This document shows, one piece after another, positions 18,197 to 28,429 of a DNA stretch of 64,000 bases. The notes under the pieces are model-generated. The model made no database searches. It was not told where the DNA came from and saw only the letters and a program-made list of their open reading frames with translations. Position 1 is the first letter of the stretch; each line of letters begins with the position of its first letter. Origin of the DNA: Chaetoderma sp. LZ-2023a. Lineage: Eukaryota; Mollusca; Caudofoveata; Chaetodermatida; Chaetodermatidae. The DNA lies in NCBI GenBank assembly GCA_034401795.1, contig CM067374.1, positions 100,138,813-100,202,812 on the forward strand, in the 5' to 3' direction. Both the position numbers and the translations under genes were made by a program.

Positions 18197-20919
18197 GGGA
18201 TATAGTACTCGATTGGTTCGGTATGGACACCATCTGGCAACACATGCCGCTTATCATAGTAGGCTGAGAGCCCGAGTTTTTCCTGTTCATACGTCACCAT
18301 GCCCTGGTGGCGCATGCGTAGGCCTCGGTTTGTAGCTCTGTCCATGCTACCATTTAGGGCACTGAAGAACCTTTGCCAAGAGACATCGTTCTGGCGTTTA
18401 GACATACCTTTGGCTGAGCATTTCACCTTCCCATCGGGGCTCTCCACGTAGTAGCACTTGGAACAGAGAGCGATACCACGGTTGCCTTCGAACTCGAGCT
18501 TGAACAGTCGCGGAGTCCGTCCAGACCACTTGTCCCAAGCTAGCCACTCCCACTTATGAGCCTCATACTCTGCTCGCATCTCATGGCGAATGACTTCGTC
18601 GAGGCTGGAGGCAGCTATTGCGATGTACGCAGAGTCTGTGTCCATATGGAGGTACTCGAAGCTGTCACGAGGCACATAGTGATCCAGGAAGTCGTAGTAG
18701 AACTCCAGCATCCGCAGCTTCGCGAGCTCGTATACAGCTATCCCCACCTGGAAGGGCCGGCGAATGGTGATTTTTGCCTTGTGTCTCTGGATCTCGTAGG
18801 ACTCGCCGATCTCCTCGAGATCTTCGAACCATGCACTGCGGAGGGCTCTATCTACCACTCGTTCATCCTTGGTGAAGGTCGTGTTGCTGTGGCGCTCCAG
18901 GGCCTCGATGAGCTTCCCATAGGCACTGTTGCCTAGTAGCTTGAACAGATCTGCCAAGAGCGATTTGCTCTTATCAACATCTCCTGTACGGCGTGCATCG
19001 GTTACATTGTTCACGAACCACTCAAAGGGTCTCTGCGGCTTGTAGTCTATTGTCCGGTAGACAGCTGTAATCTCTAGCCCATGGGCGAGGTACCACTTGA
19101 GTGATGGCGCATACAAGAGCTTCCTCTTGGCTGAGAGTGCACCGACTAGTTTACTGGTTGTGGGACGTTTCCTACCTGTTTTCTCTAGGTATGTGAGCAT
19201 CTCAACAGATACTGCCTCAGCCGGAATCTCTCTGTTGTAGAAGAGAGGTGGCATTTCCTCGAACTTCGCCCACAGGGCCTTAGGAACCTCTATGTCCACT
19301 TCGGCGAAACCGAACCAGTTGTCGGCCAGCAGATCCTTCTTAAATCTGGCTACGTCGCTAGCACCGGACCACTGCCGTACTGTCTCCTTACCACATGGCA
19401 TCTCTTTAGCCATCGTAGACAAGTACAGAGCATTTGCGTCGTAGCCGAGTAGACGTTGGCAGACCCACTCACTCTGACGGATGCGTGTCACACCTGCCTC
19501 GTGGTATCTGGTGAACACGATGCTGGGCCCTCCAACAACCGCGTCCTTCAGCATCTCGTAGGCCTCCTTGCCGGGAGAGTAGAGGCTAACATCCGGCATG
19601 TGCTGAGCGGTTCCGCGTAGGAGGTACTGCAGAGACACTCCTGGGAGAGACACAGCATCCTTGAGGATGTCTATTTCTCGTTCCATGTAGAACTCCCGCA
19701 TCCGCTCGAGGGCTTCGATGAATGGACTCACATCCAGGTTGTTATAGTACCGCAACCAGTCGGCGAACGTCTGCATGCCTTGGTCTCTGAATGTCTGTTT
19801 GCACTGTTTCCACTCCGACAGCTCGAGGAGGTAGCCACCTTTGAGCTTAGACCACCACGCTGGGTAGTCGGGGAGTCCGGGGTAATTAAGCTTCTCGGGG
19901 GTGTCGAACCATTCATATGGGAGCCAGCTCTTCTGCTGTGTACATCCATAGGCTTTGATCCATGCCTCGTAGGAGACTCCTGGCCCCAAGTAGTTAATCA
20001 CATCGAGAAACCTAAGCTCGGGGGCCATGAGGAACATGGTCTTACTAGCTTGCTTGGCGACATTCACTGTGCCAGTGTTGGTCAGCTCATCCACGAAGTG
20101 CTTCTTGATCAGGTTTAGGTCATAACGGCCAGAGTTGAAGCCCAGCACCGGGACTTGGTCACACCACTTGGTAATCAGTCGCTGCTGGCGTTTTGGGAGC
20201 TTGTCCATGTCTGAAGGGATGAACTGTGCCCGGACTTCTGTACGGATTCTGTGTGCTCGCCTGGTAATCTCCTCCATGAAAGCCTTGATCAGAGCTTCTG
20301 GGTCAGGATTGCAGAGGTGAGTGGGCTCACTGGCGGAGCCTTCCAAGGAGCAGCCGACTGACACAGAGATCGGTATGTGGTTACTCTCAATCGTGAGAGT
20401 CTCCGTAGGATGAGTCTTGACGCCATCTAGGAGCGCCTCGAAGTCATAGACGATGAAGTGCGGGTATGAGACGGTCCGAACTCGTTTAGGGATGCTTGGG
20501 CAGCGTTTTATCCCGCACTCCCACTGTACCACAAGCGTGTATCCAGCTGCTCTCAGCTTCTCCTCTCTCCGGACTGTCTTGAAGTATTTTTGTTCGGCCG
20601 CCTCACCTTGCTGGTGCTGAGGGCATCCATGCCAGAAACAGCCATGGAACTGGTAAACGGTGTTGGTAGTTGGATCATAACAATCTACGGGAGCCCCCTC
20701 GATCCAACGCTCGCCACCGTGCCCACACTCTACATGGTGTATGTGGATACCTTGGGTTTTCGCCTCATACGTGACCCAACGAGTAGCCGCTGAACTGGCT
20801 GGTTGGGGTGGATAGAAGGCTTTCTCATGCGCAGACTGCGGTGCATCAACCTTCTCCCCAGGGCACTCTATGGTTGTTTTGCCACCTGTACACCGGTCGC
20901 ATGACGCTGAAGATGGCAT
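18148..20919 (-). CDS. Protein-primed family B DNA polymerase (pPolB)
   Basis: Open frame of 923 codons, the longest in the window. An N-terminal segment with YQFHGCFWHGCP, typical of this polymerase group, precedes the exonuclease domain (YDFEALL; LGFNSGRYDLNLIKKH; YYNNLDVSPF). The polymerase palm carries motif A in YDANALYLSTM, motif B in KLLGNSAYGKLI and motif C in YLHMDTDSAYI. A KCYYV block lies near the end. The enzyme replicates the linear element from a protein primer. It reads leftwards and converges on the integrase. This stretch is open throughout; the gene probably extends upstream into 21045-21530. Confidence 0.95.
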   Translation of the reverse strand: MPSSASCDRCTGGKTTIECPGEKVDAPQSAHEKAFYPPQPASSAATRWVTYEAKTQGIHIHHVECGHGGERWIEGAPVDCYDPTTNTVYQFHGCFWHGCPQHQQGEAAEQKYFKTVRREEKLRAAGYTLVVQWECGIKRCPSIPKRVRTVSYPHFIVYDFEALLDGVKTHPTETLTIESNHIPISVSVGCSLEGSASEPTHLCNPDPEALIKAFMEEITRRAHRIRTEVRAQFIPSDMDKLPKRQQRLITKWCDQVPVLGFNSGRYDLNLIKKHFVDELTNTGTVNVAKQASKTMFLMAPELRFLDVINYLGPGVSYEAWIKAYGCTQQKSWLPYEWFDTPEKLNYPGLPDYPAWWSKLKGGYLLELSEWKQCKQTFRDQGMQTFADWLRYYNNLDVSPFIEALERMREFYMEREIDILKDAVSLPGVSLQYLLRGTAQHMPDVSLYSPGKEAYEMLKDAVVGGPSIVFTRYHEAGVTRIRQSEWVCQRLLGYDANALYLSTMAKEMPCGKETVRQWSGASDVARFKKDLLADNWFGFAEVDIEVPKALWAKFEEMPPLFYNREIPAEAVSVEMLTYLEKTGRKRPTTSKLVGALSAKRKLLYAPSLKWYLAHGLEITAVYRTIDYKPQRPFEWFVNNVTDARRTGDVDKSKSLLADLFKLLGNSAYGKLIEALERHSNTTFTKDERVVDRALRSAWFEDLEEIGESYEIQRHKAKITIRRPFQVGIAVYELAKLRMLEFYYDFLDHYVPRDSFEYLHMDTDSAYIAIAASSLDEVIRHEMRAEYEAHKWEWLAWDKWSGRTPRLFKLEFEGNRGIALCSKCYYVESPDGKVKCSAKGMSKRQNDVSWQRFFSALNGSMDRATNRGLRMRHQGMVTYEQEKLGLSAYYDKRHVLPDGVHTEPIEYYIPQAPDDGGSCVSGGTT

Positions 20920-21044
20920 GCCTGTGTAAACCTCTGCTGGCAGTGACTGCAGACTAGTGTATGTGCCAGCTTGGAGATGTTCTTTATATAGAAGGCGTGG
21001 TGATCGTACACCCCGATGGTCATAGTGTCGTGGTAGTGGGCCGC
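20920..21044 (-). other. Polymerase-gene interval between recognised parts
   Basis: Short stretch between the main polymerase frame and its N-terminal region; same strand and composition, no separate gene. Confidence 0.4.
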
Positions 21045-21530
21045 TTACCGGATCAGGTGCCAGGTGCCCTCTTCTGTTGGTTCATACACGCGAATCCCGA
21101 TCTTTGCGAAGAACTCTACCTTATCCAGCTGATCCAGAGAGGTTTTTGGCACGTCAGGCACAGGCCCGTCCAGGTCATAGAACTGTCTCGCGAGCTCACG
21201 CGCGGGCTCAGTACTTCTATCGGGCCTCGCCCCCTGATGCACTGCTAGGCATCTCCAAAGACACATGTTATCCTTGTAGGTGTCAAGTGCCGCAATACTC
21301 TTCTTCTGTCGTAGCCAGACTGGGAGCGGGCCTGTCCCGAGCAAAGGTTGGTGGTCGATGACAGACTTGACCACAACGTTGATTGATCGGACGAAAGCCC
21401 ACTTGGTCTTGGGGCGGTCGATGTTGTCGGGGTCGAGGCGGTCTTGCTCTCTTGCCGCCACCCAGTCCTGAGCTGCTCCTATCGTGTTCAGCCACGGACT
21501 CCCTGGAGCGTTCTTGTGGAAGAGCATCAC
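21045..21530 (-). CDS. N-terminal region of the Polinton polymerase gene
   Basis: A 161-codon frame with the block DNMCLWRCLAVHQGARPDRS, followed by ELARQFYDLDGPVP, a pattern I associate with the region ahead of pPolB in Polintons. The beginning (NAPGSPWLNTIGAAQDWVAA) looks soluble. It lies directly upstream of the polymerase on the same strand and is most likely part of that protein. I treat it as a part of the fossil polymerase gene, not as a separate gene. Confidence 0.65.
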   Translation of the reverse strand: MMLFHKNAPGSPWLNTIGAAQDWVAAREQDRLDPDNIDRPKTKWAFVRSINVVVKSVIDHQPLLGTGPLPVWLRQKKSIAALDTYKDNMCLWRCLAVHQGARPDRSTEPARELARQFYDLDGPVPDVPKTSLDQLDKVEFFAKIGIRVYEPTEEGTWHLIR

Positions 21531-22111
21531 CCTACCATCCTCGATGTGTTTGATGTGATAGGTGTGGGTATACCGGAGGTAGAAGGCGTTCTGGGCATCT
21601 GCTGGATCTTACCCATGATCTGCCCTGTAATGTCTCCATTGAGGCCTTGGAAGAACGTCCAGCGTACTTTCCGTCTTCCTCTCTCCTCCCCTTCCATCTC
21701 ACCCAGACGCTCATTGAGAATCTGCTCACCCTCTCGCCTCATGCTCCGGGCTAAGGGTTCAGCCCTCGGCCCCCTCATCATTCGCTTAGCGATCCTGCGT
21801 AGGGCAGGTAGGCGCTCCAGTGGATGCTCTGCCATCCGCGTTGCTACAGCTTTGGCTCGTAAGCTAGCCGTCACCTCCTCATCCAACTGATGAAGCTCCC
21901 GCCGCCGCTGTGCTTTCTTGTGGGGATTCAAAGGATCATCTCTGGTGGCCGCGGGAAACCGTCCCGTCTTCACTGATCGGCTCAGTCGAGCAATGAATTC
22001 CTCGGCACGGGCCTGTCCGATCAGCTGGAGCAGGTCGGCTTTCTTGGCCTTAGAGGCTACTCTAAGGCCAAATTGCCTTGCCATAGCGCGAAGCTGTGCA
22101 ACAGTAATCAT
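21527..22111 (-). CDS. Polinton SAP-like DNA-binding protein or polymerase leader
   Basis: A 194-codon frame, ATG at 22111, the outermost gene on the right. Residues 4-35 (LRAMARQFGLRVASKAKKAD, then LLQLIGQ) match the helix-turn-helix pattern of SAP-type DNA-binding motifs. A long, strongly basic helical region follows, rich in Arg, Glu and Met. It overlaps the polymerase N-terminal region by a few bases. Protein-primed systems need a terminal protein, often encoded just ahead of the polymerase, so this is a candidate, but no catalytic or priming residue can be pointed to. Confidence 0.55.
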   Translation of the reverse strand: MITVAQLRAMARQFGLRVASKAKKADLLQLIGQARAEEFIARLSRSVKTGRFPAATRDDPLNPHKKAQRRRELHQLDEEVTASLRAKAVATRMAEHPLERLPALRRIAKRMMRGPRAEPLARSMRREGEQILNERLGEMEGEERGRRKVRWTFFQGLNGDITGQIMGKIQQMPRTPSTSGIPTPITSNTSRMVG

Positions 22112-22885
22112 GGTGTATACCGCTGAGTATGCTTGTCTCTAAATGGGCGTTCAGACCATGTAATGCGTGCTATACCACTGAGTATGCTTGTCTCTAAATG
22201 GACGTTCAGACCATGTAATGCGTGCTTGATCAGCTCGTATACCGCTGAGTATGCTTGTCTCTAAATGGACGTTCAGACCATGTAATGCGTGCTTGATCAG
22301 CTCGTATACCGCTGAGTATGCTTGTCTGGACGTTAAGACCATGTAATGCGTGCTTGATCAGCTCGTATACCGCTGAGTATGCTTGTCTGGACGTTAAGAT
22401 CATGTAATGCGTGCTTGATCAGCTCGTATACCGCTGAGTATGCTAGTCTCTAAATGGATGTTCAGACCATGTAATGCGTGCTTGATCAGCTCGTATACCG
22501 CTGAGTATGCTTGTCTCTAAATGGACGCCATGTAATGCGTGCTTGATCAGCTCGTATACCGCTGAGTATGCTTGTCTGGACGTTCAGACCATGTAATGCG
22601 TGCTTGATCAGCTCGTATACCGCTGAGTATGCTTGTCTCTAAATGGACGCCATGTAATGCATGCTTGATCAGCTCGTATACCGCTGAGTATGCTAGTCTC
22701 TAAATGGACGTTCAGACCATGTAATGCGTGCTTGATCAGCTCGTATACCACTGAGTATGCTTGTCTCTAAATGGACGCTCAGACCAAAGCGATCAGCTGG
22801 TATATCACTGTGGTTGCTTATCTCTAAATGGACGTTCAGACCAAGGCGATCAGCTGGTATATCACTGGGGTTGCTTATCTCTAAA
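22112..22885 (+). repeat. Right subterminal tandem repeats, about 13 units of 60-68 bp
   Basis: Units read TATACCGCTGAGTATGCTTG, TCTCTAAATGGACG, TTCAGACCATGTAATGCGTG and CTTGATCAGCTCG. Internal units vary by short deletions, and the two outermost units are the most diverged (GTTGCTTATCTCTAAATGG). A single inverted unit lies at the left end (7120-7205). Tandem repeats inside the inverted ends are usual in Polintons. Confidence 0.95.
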
Positions 22886-22888
22886 TGG

Positions 22889-23049
22889 AAATTCGCCGGC
22901 AGTTTTTTAGATGCTACTTTTTCCTAGTGGCCGAGGTGTGGCACCTAAAAAAAGCCTATCTCGAAATTGTTCGGGTCTCTGGAGGCGAGAATCTTTATTT
23001 TCCCCGTTATTCGGGGACGTGGTATCATTTTAATCCCGGCTATACTACT
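22889..23049 (-). repeat. Right Polinton end
   Basis: Ends in GGCTATACTACT, the complement of the left end; 47 of the outer 48 bases match. Further in, CGGCAGTTTTTTAGA and GGAGGCGA also match the left 286-bp module, but the module is represented here only by about half its length. Confidence 0.9.
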
Positions 23050-23443
23050 CCCCTTCATCTTACACCCTGCTCATAATTCATCCACTTTTCTAACAGAATG
23101 ACATGTATTTCTGTTCTCTTTTGCTTGGCAGAATACGATTCAAATTTTGGAAAGATGTTTACTATGAGTATGACATGATCATATATGTGGCAATGCATTT
23201 ACGTACACAGGACAACCAATGATTAGAGCATCTGCCTAAATAAACGTTTGAATCTCGTTTCAATACATTACCTTCGAGTAGCTCAACGACCTAAAATCAC
23301 TGATATTATATACTCAGATATAGGTGAAGCTATCCATCGTCACGTAAATCAGCAATATACGGCCAATTTTCATATTTGACAACTGATACAAGTTGCGCAG
23401 TCGTTTCGGGTCCACTCTAATATGGCAAAGTCAACAGTATGGA

Positions 23444-23827
23444 CGAACCCAGCTTTAGCTACGCCCCGCCCATCTATAGCTAAGCTCCACCCAGGCTTTT
23501 CCAGTGTTGGGATCAATCGAGCCTTGCACTCTCTGAATCTCAATTTCCAGAAAACTATACAGGCAAGCTGTTGAATATTTTGAAATGAATTTGACTGAGT
23601 GCTGTTGCTGCCTATGGCAGCAACAGCGCCCAGTCAAATTATTTCTAAATATTCAACAGAATGTTTATTAACTATACTAAAGCCATATAATTCGTACAAC
23701 TTGAGGGACTATTAAGTGTTTATGACAAACGATATCGCATCATTCATGACGTAATTGATAATGGCGTCATCCTACATGTGATATAGTCAATTATGACGTC
23801 ATATGATTGACTGAGAAACTGGATCCC
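23444..23827 (+). mobile_element. MITE-H copy 3, complete
   Basis: One of the best-preserved copies. It starts GAACCCAGCTTTAGC and ends GAAACTGGATCCC. The central hairpin (about 23567-23665) has GTTGAATATTTTGAAATGAA against its near complement around the loop GCCTATGGC. TGACGTCA is at about 23794. The sister copy in unit B (26689-27004) lacks much of the hairpin. Confidence 0.88.
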
Positions 23828-24894
23828 TTCTAAGGTGACTGCCTCTCAGTGGCATCGGCTTAGGAAAAGTCGAACTGCGATTTTCTCTGAAGACGACAGT
23901 TTATGGCCTCTTTTTATAAACAGTGTTCCTTTCAGCATATTTGCTGGTGCTGTCTATTACTTTATGTTATCATATAAACATGGCTTTGAGCTCGTTTAAT
24001 ATTTCTCCATCAACACACGTGTAATATGCACCGAAAGATTTCCATTGGTTAGATAACACGTAAAAAATATTGGCATTGGTTAGATAAAGCGTAATAATTC
24101 AAAAATGTTTCGTGACTCCGCAAGAGTTTCTTAGAATTTATTTGTTTATGATTATTTTTGCGGCGCAATGGTCAGAACTCTTAACACGTGATGCGTCATA
24201 GCGAGTAAAACAAACAACACAAGATGGTGCATTCAAAAGGGTTTTTGGGATTAATTTGGAAAATTTCTTAAAATATCAGTTTATGCTATAAATAGAATCT
24301 TAAATTCGGTCCCATTTCATATCAATATTATCAACCTCATGCAATGTGACACTTTTCGTCTCTGTTGTTAATAGTGATATGAAATGGAACCTCGTTCCAG
24401 ATCCGCTGTATGTATCTTTAGCCATTGTTCTTGACTCCGCTCAGTGATTTTTCACGATGATAACGATTTTTCCGCCTTGCCAATAGCATAGAACATTTGA
24501 TGATTGAATTGCATTGGAAATTCACCGTGCATACTCCATTTTGACGAATGTAATGAAGAGGACGGTTGCTTTCCCAGATTGAGCGCATACCGGTGAGCGC
24601 AGTCACCTCAAGTCTTATAACAATGTACCAGGACTGAAATTGATCTTTGTTCATTAATTCTATCACACCAGATATTAAAGATGATCACTATTGCAACTGA
24701 CTTGTCAACTGCTTCACTAAATAGTCATCAAATGTCTCCTTCGTTAGCTTGTGGATAGCTTGCAGATTGGATTGGTGTGCTCTAATTACATGTGAATCTA
24801 TAATACGGCTGCTTCAACAAACGAGCGAGCGAGTGTGTATACGAGCGTGCGTACGTGCGTGCGGTTATTAGATCAATTCAATAGAAGAATTTGT

Positions 24895-25000
24895 CGTTAT
24901 GACACGCCCATCTCTCACTAAGCTCCGCCCACTTTGTTCTTGAATTGATTTTAACCGTTTGAGTCCTGAATACTCACAATCTCAATTTCAATGTAACAAT
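24895..25000 (+). mobile_element. MITE-H fragment at the unit A/B junction
   Basis: The left third of a diverged copy (CACGCCCATCTCTCACTAAG), cut where unit B begins. The fuller version is at the end of unit B (28105-28426), which locates the duplication breakpoint inside this transposon. Confidence 0.7.
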
Positions 25001-25124
25001 ACGCAGAGTGCATGCCCTGGTTGCCAGCATTTAAGGGCTCAGCCGTCCATCTATGACATCATCATAGCTCATAGGATCATCTTCTGCTTAGCTAGCATCA
25101 TTGACTCGTTGTACAAAGGATTGC

Positions 25125-25725
25125 CCACGCCATCACCACGCTACGGACTGACTCACTCACGCGCTGGCACCACGCCATCACTACGCTACGGACTGACTCA
25201 CTCACGCGCTGGCATCACGCCATCACCACGCTACGGACTGACTCACTCACGCGCTGGCATCACGCCATCACTACGCTACGGACTGACTCACTCACGCGCT
25301 GGCACCACGCCATCACTACGCTACGGACTGACTCACTCACGCGCTGGCATCACGCCATCACTACGCTAGGGACTGACTCACTCACGCGCTGGCATCACGC
25401 CATCACTACGCTACGGACTGACTCACTCACGCGCTGGCATCACGCCATCACCACGCTACGGACTGACTCACTCACGCGCTGGCATCACGCCATCACTACG
25501 CTACGGACTGACTCACTCACGCGCTGGCATCACGCCATCACTACGCTACGGACTGACTCACTCACGCGCTGGCATCACGCCATCACTACGCTACGGACTG
25601 ACTCACTCACGCGCTGGCATCACGCCATCACCACGCTACGGACTGACTCACTCACGCGCTGGCACCACGCCATCACCACGCTACGGACTGACTCACTCAC
25701 GCGCTGGCATCACGCCATCACCGTA
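25125..25725 (+). repeat. 45-bp minisatellite, about 13 units
   Basis: CTACGGACTG recurs every 45 bases from 25141 to 25681 (one unit has CTAGGGACTG). The rest of the unit is ACTCACTCACGCGCTGGCAT followed by CACGCCATCA. Units differ mainly at two sites (ACC/ATC and CTACG/CCACG). Because 45 is divisible by three, it creates a meaningless open frame with a 15-residue repeat. Confidence 0.97.
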
Positions 25726-25738
25726 TTCGTTAAGTACT

Positions 25739-25748
25739 CTCACACACA

Positions 25749-25791
<43 letters not shown>

Positions 25792-25805
25792 GCGCACACA
25801 CCCAC
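25739..25805 (+). repeat. (CACG)n microsatellite
   Basis: Perfect ACGC tetramers flanked by CA repeats, directly after the minisatellite. Unit A has only a short CACACACA here. Confidence 0.95.
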
Positions 25806-26688
25806 ACATTGTAAATTTGGTTAATATATTGATCATTTCATTTTAAATGGTGTTTGGATTTTGGTTGTTTGTGGAATGACAGGTGTTAATCTGGTCAGCT
25901 AACCAATCATATTAGTAGGTCCATATCTAGTACCTCTGCCTTTTAATTACCCACCATTTAGGGAGTTGTTTGGTAGATTGTAGCTGGGAGACCTACTAAA
26001 TTTGTCCGTTTTATGGAGGGCCTCGAACTATATTTGATGGACACCAGGTCACGTCACAATCTTCACTATTAATCCCCTACACACTCCTCCACACACACAC
26101 CCCCCCAACTCGTGACACATTACTAAATGAGTTTGGTATGTCTACATGCAGCCATTCTATCATTTCTAATAATACCAATGATTGCCAATGACATTTTATT
26201 TCTTTGTCACACTGATATAGTAAGCTATATGCATTTGAGAGATTCTGCCATCATGTCAGCGAGGAATTGATAATAACTTATTGATACTATTCACCCCTTC
26301 CACTTACACTCTGCTCATACTTCATCCACTTTTCATGCAGAATGACATTTATGTCTGTTCTCTTTTGCTTGGCAGAATATGATTCAAATTTTGGAAAGAT
26401 GTTTACTATGAGCATGACATAATCATATATGTGGCAATGCATTTACGTACATAGGAAAACAGATTATGATAGCATCTGCCTAAATAAACGTTTGAATCTC
26501 GTTTCAATACATTACCTTCGAATGGCTCAACGACCTAAAATCCCTGAAATTATAAATATATATACTCAGATATAGGTGAGGCTATCCATCGTCACGTAAA
26601 TTAGCAACATACGACCAGTTTTCATATTTGACGAACTGATACACCTTTTCAGGTCCACTCTAATATGGCACGCATCAACAGTATGGAT

Positions 26689-27004
26689 GAATCCAGCTTT
26701 AGCTACGCCCCGCCCCGCCCATCTCTATCTAGGCTCCACCCACGCTTTTCCAGTGTTGGGATCAACCGAGCCTTGCACTCTCTAAATCTCAATTTCCAGA
26801 AAAACTGTACAGGCAAGCTGTTGAAACCTAATTTGACTGGGCGCTGTTGCTGCCTACAATTCGTATAATACAACTTGAGGGACTATTAAGCGTTTATGAC
26901 AAACGATATCGCTTCATTCATGATGACGTACTTGGTAATGACGCCTTCCTATGTGTGATGTAGTCGATTATGGTGTCATATGATTGAGTAAGAAACTGGA
27001 ATCC
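26689..27004 (+). mobile_element. MITE-H copy 4, hairpin partly lost
   Basis: Sister of the copy at 23444. It starts GAATCCAGCTTTAGC and ends GAAACTGGAATCC. The second hairpin arm and the sequence up to AATTCGTATAATAC are missing, as expected when a hairpin is deleted during replication. Confidence 0.85.
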
Positions 27005-28104
27005 TCCAAAGGTGACCATCAGTGTTATTGGCTTAGGAAAAGTGCAACTAGGATTTTCTCTGAAGAAGACAGTTTATAGCCTCTTTGATAAACAGTGTGT
27101 CAGTGATCTTTCCTTTCAGCATATTTGCAGGTGCTATCTACTACTTTATTTTATCATATAAACACGGCTTTCCGTCCGTTCAATATTTCTCTATATCAAC
27201 ACAGGTGTAATATTCAGAGAAAGATTTCCATTGGCTATATAACACGTGAGAAATATTGGAATTGGTTAGATAATGTGTAATAAGTCCACATGTTCTGTGA
27301 CTCCGCAAATGTTTCTTAGAATTTATTTGTTTGTGATTATTTTTGCAGCGCATTGCTCAGAACTCTTAGCAAATGATGCGCCATAGCGAGTAAAACAAAC
27401 AACGCAAGATAGTGCATTCAAAAGGGTTTCAGGGCTCGATTAGTTTATTAAAATATCAGTTTATGTGATAAATAGAATCTTAAAACCGGTTCCATTTCAT
27501 ATGACTATTATCAACCTCATGTAATGTGATAATGTTCGTCTCTGTTGTTAATAGTGATATGAAATGGGACCTCGTTCCAGTCCTTCTGTATATATCTTTA
27601 ATCACTGTTCTTCTCTTCCCTCAGCGCTTTTTGATGATGATGACGATTTTTCAGCCTTGCCAATAGCACAGAACATTTGATGATTGCATTGAATTGGGAA
27701 GCCACCTTGCATAATCCATTTTGACGAAAGTAATGAAGACGTGAATAGGGCAGTTGCTTTCCCTGATTGAGCACATACCAGTGAGCGCAGTCACCTCAAT
27801 TGTCATATCAATGTACCAGGACTGAAATTGTGATCTTTGTCCATTAATTCTATCACACCAGATATTAAAGCTGATCACTGTTGCAACTGACTTGTCAACC
27901 GCTTCTCTAAATAGTCATCAGATGTCCCCCTCGTTAGTTTGTGGACAGCTTTCAGATTGACTTGGTGTGCTCTAATTACATGTGAATCTACAATACAGAT
28001 ACCTCAACAAACGAGCGAGCGTGCGTACGTACGTACGTACGTATGTGTATGCGTGCGTTCATGCGGTGATTAGATTAATTCAATAGAGGAATGTGTCGTT
28101 ATAA

Positions 28105-28426
28105 CACGCCCAATTCTCGCTAAGCTCCGTACACTTTGTTATTGAATTGATTTTAACAGTTTGAGTCCTGAATTCCCACAATCTCTATTTTAAGGTAGCA
28201 ATACACGTAAGCCGTTGAATAGTTTAAAACTAATGTTACTATGAGTTGTTGCTTCCTATCAGAATCCTTATTAAATTGTAATTTACCTGAATGCATACAA
28301 TTCAGACACTTTCGTGACGGACCTGTGTTGCTTCGTGACGGAACTACGTTATTTGATTATGACTTCAGTTAGCAAGACAACACATTTTGCTTATGATGTC
28401 AGATACTTGAGTGATAGATCGGATCC
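28105..28426 (+). mobile_element. MITE-H copy 5, diverged subfamily
   Basis: Carries CACGCCCAATTCTCGCTAAG, then GTTGAATAGTTTAAAAC and a right part with CGTGACGGAC repeated twice. The hairpin is asymmetric. It spans the end of unit B. Confidence 0.6.
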
Positions 28427-28429
28427 CTC

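Larger units (their letters stand above)
6834..23049. mobile_element. Polinton (Maverick) element, fossil, nearly whole
   Basis: A 16.2 kb self-synthesising, capsid-encoding DNA element. It is bounded by inverted ends starting AGTAGTATAGCC, which differ at one position over the outer 48 bases, and by CCCCT on both sides. Parts recognised: protein-primed family B DNA polymerase (minus strand, right half), rve integrase, packaging ATPase, two candidate virion proteins, several small membrane proteins and several unknown genes, with tandem subterminal repeats inside the ends. A cysteine protease was not recognised. It is GC-richer than the flanks. It is structurally almost complete but broken, with roughly three to five interruptions judged by eye. 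Close similarity of the ends suggests a fairly recent insertion, younger than the tandem duplication it sits in. Confidence 0.95.
23050..25003 (+). repeat. Tandem duplication, unit A, part right of the Polinton
   Basis: Aligns by eye along its length with 26294-28195, starting at CCCCTTC and continuing through the MITE-H copy (23444-23827), the block GTTCCAGATCCGCTG and the block ending GAGTCCTGAATAC. It then runs directly into unit B. No gene seen. Confidence 0.85.
25004..28195 (+). repeat. Tandem duplication, unit B, with unoccupied Polinton site
   Basis: Second copy of the host segment. It holds the same order as unit A without the Polinton, with the single CCCCT target at 26294-26298 inside ATTCACCCCTTCCACTT. 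Differences from unit A are scattered substitutions and small indels plus the expanded minisatellite. No gene seen. Confidence 0.85.

Noticed and set aside
22112-22885. Regular repeats resembling a CRISPR array
   Set aside because: Units are contiguous with no unique spacers, the setting is eukaryotic, and the same unit lies inverted at the other Polinton end, so these are subterminal repeats.
25109-25369. 136-codon frame with a perfect 15-residue repeat
   Set aside because: It is produced by the 45-bp minisatellite; the single-copy homologue in unit A is not coding.
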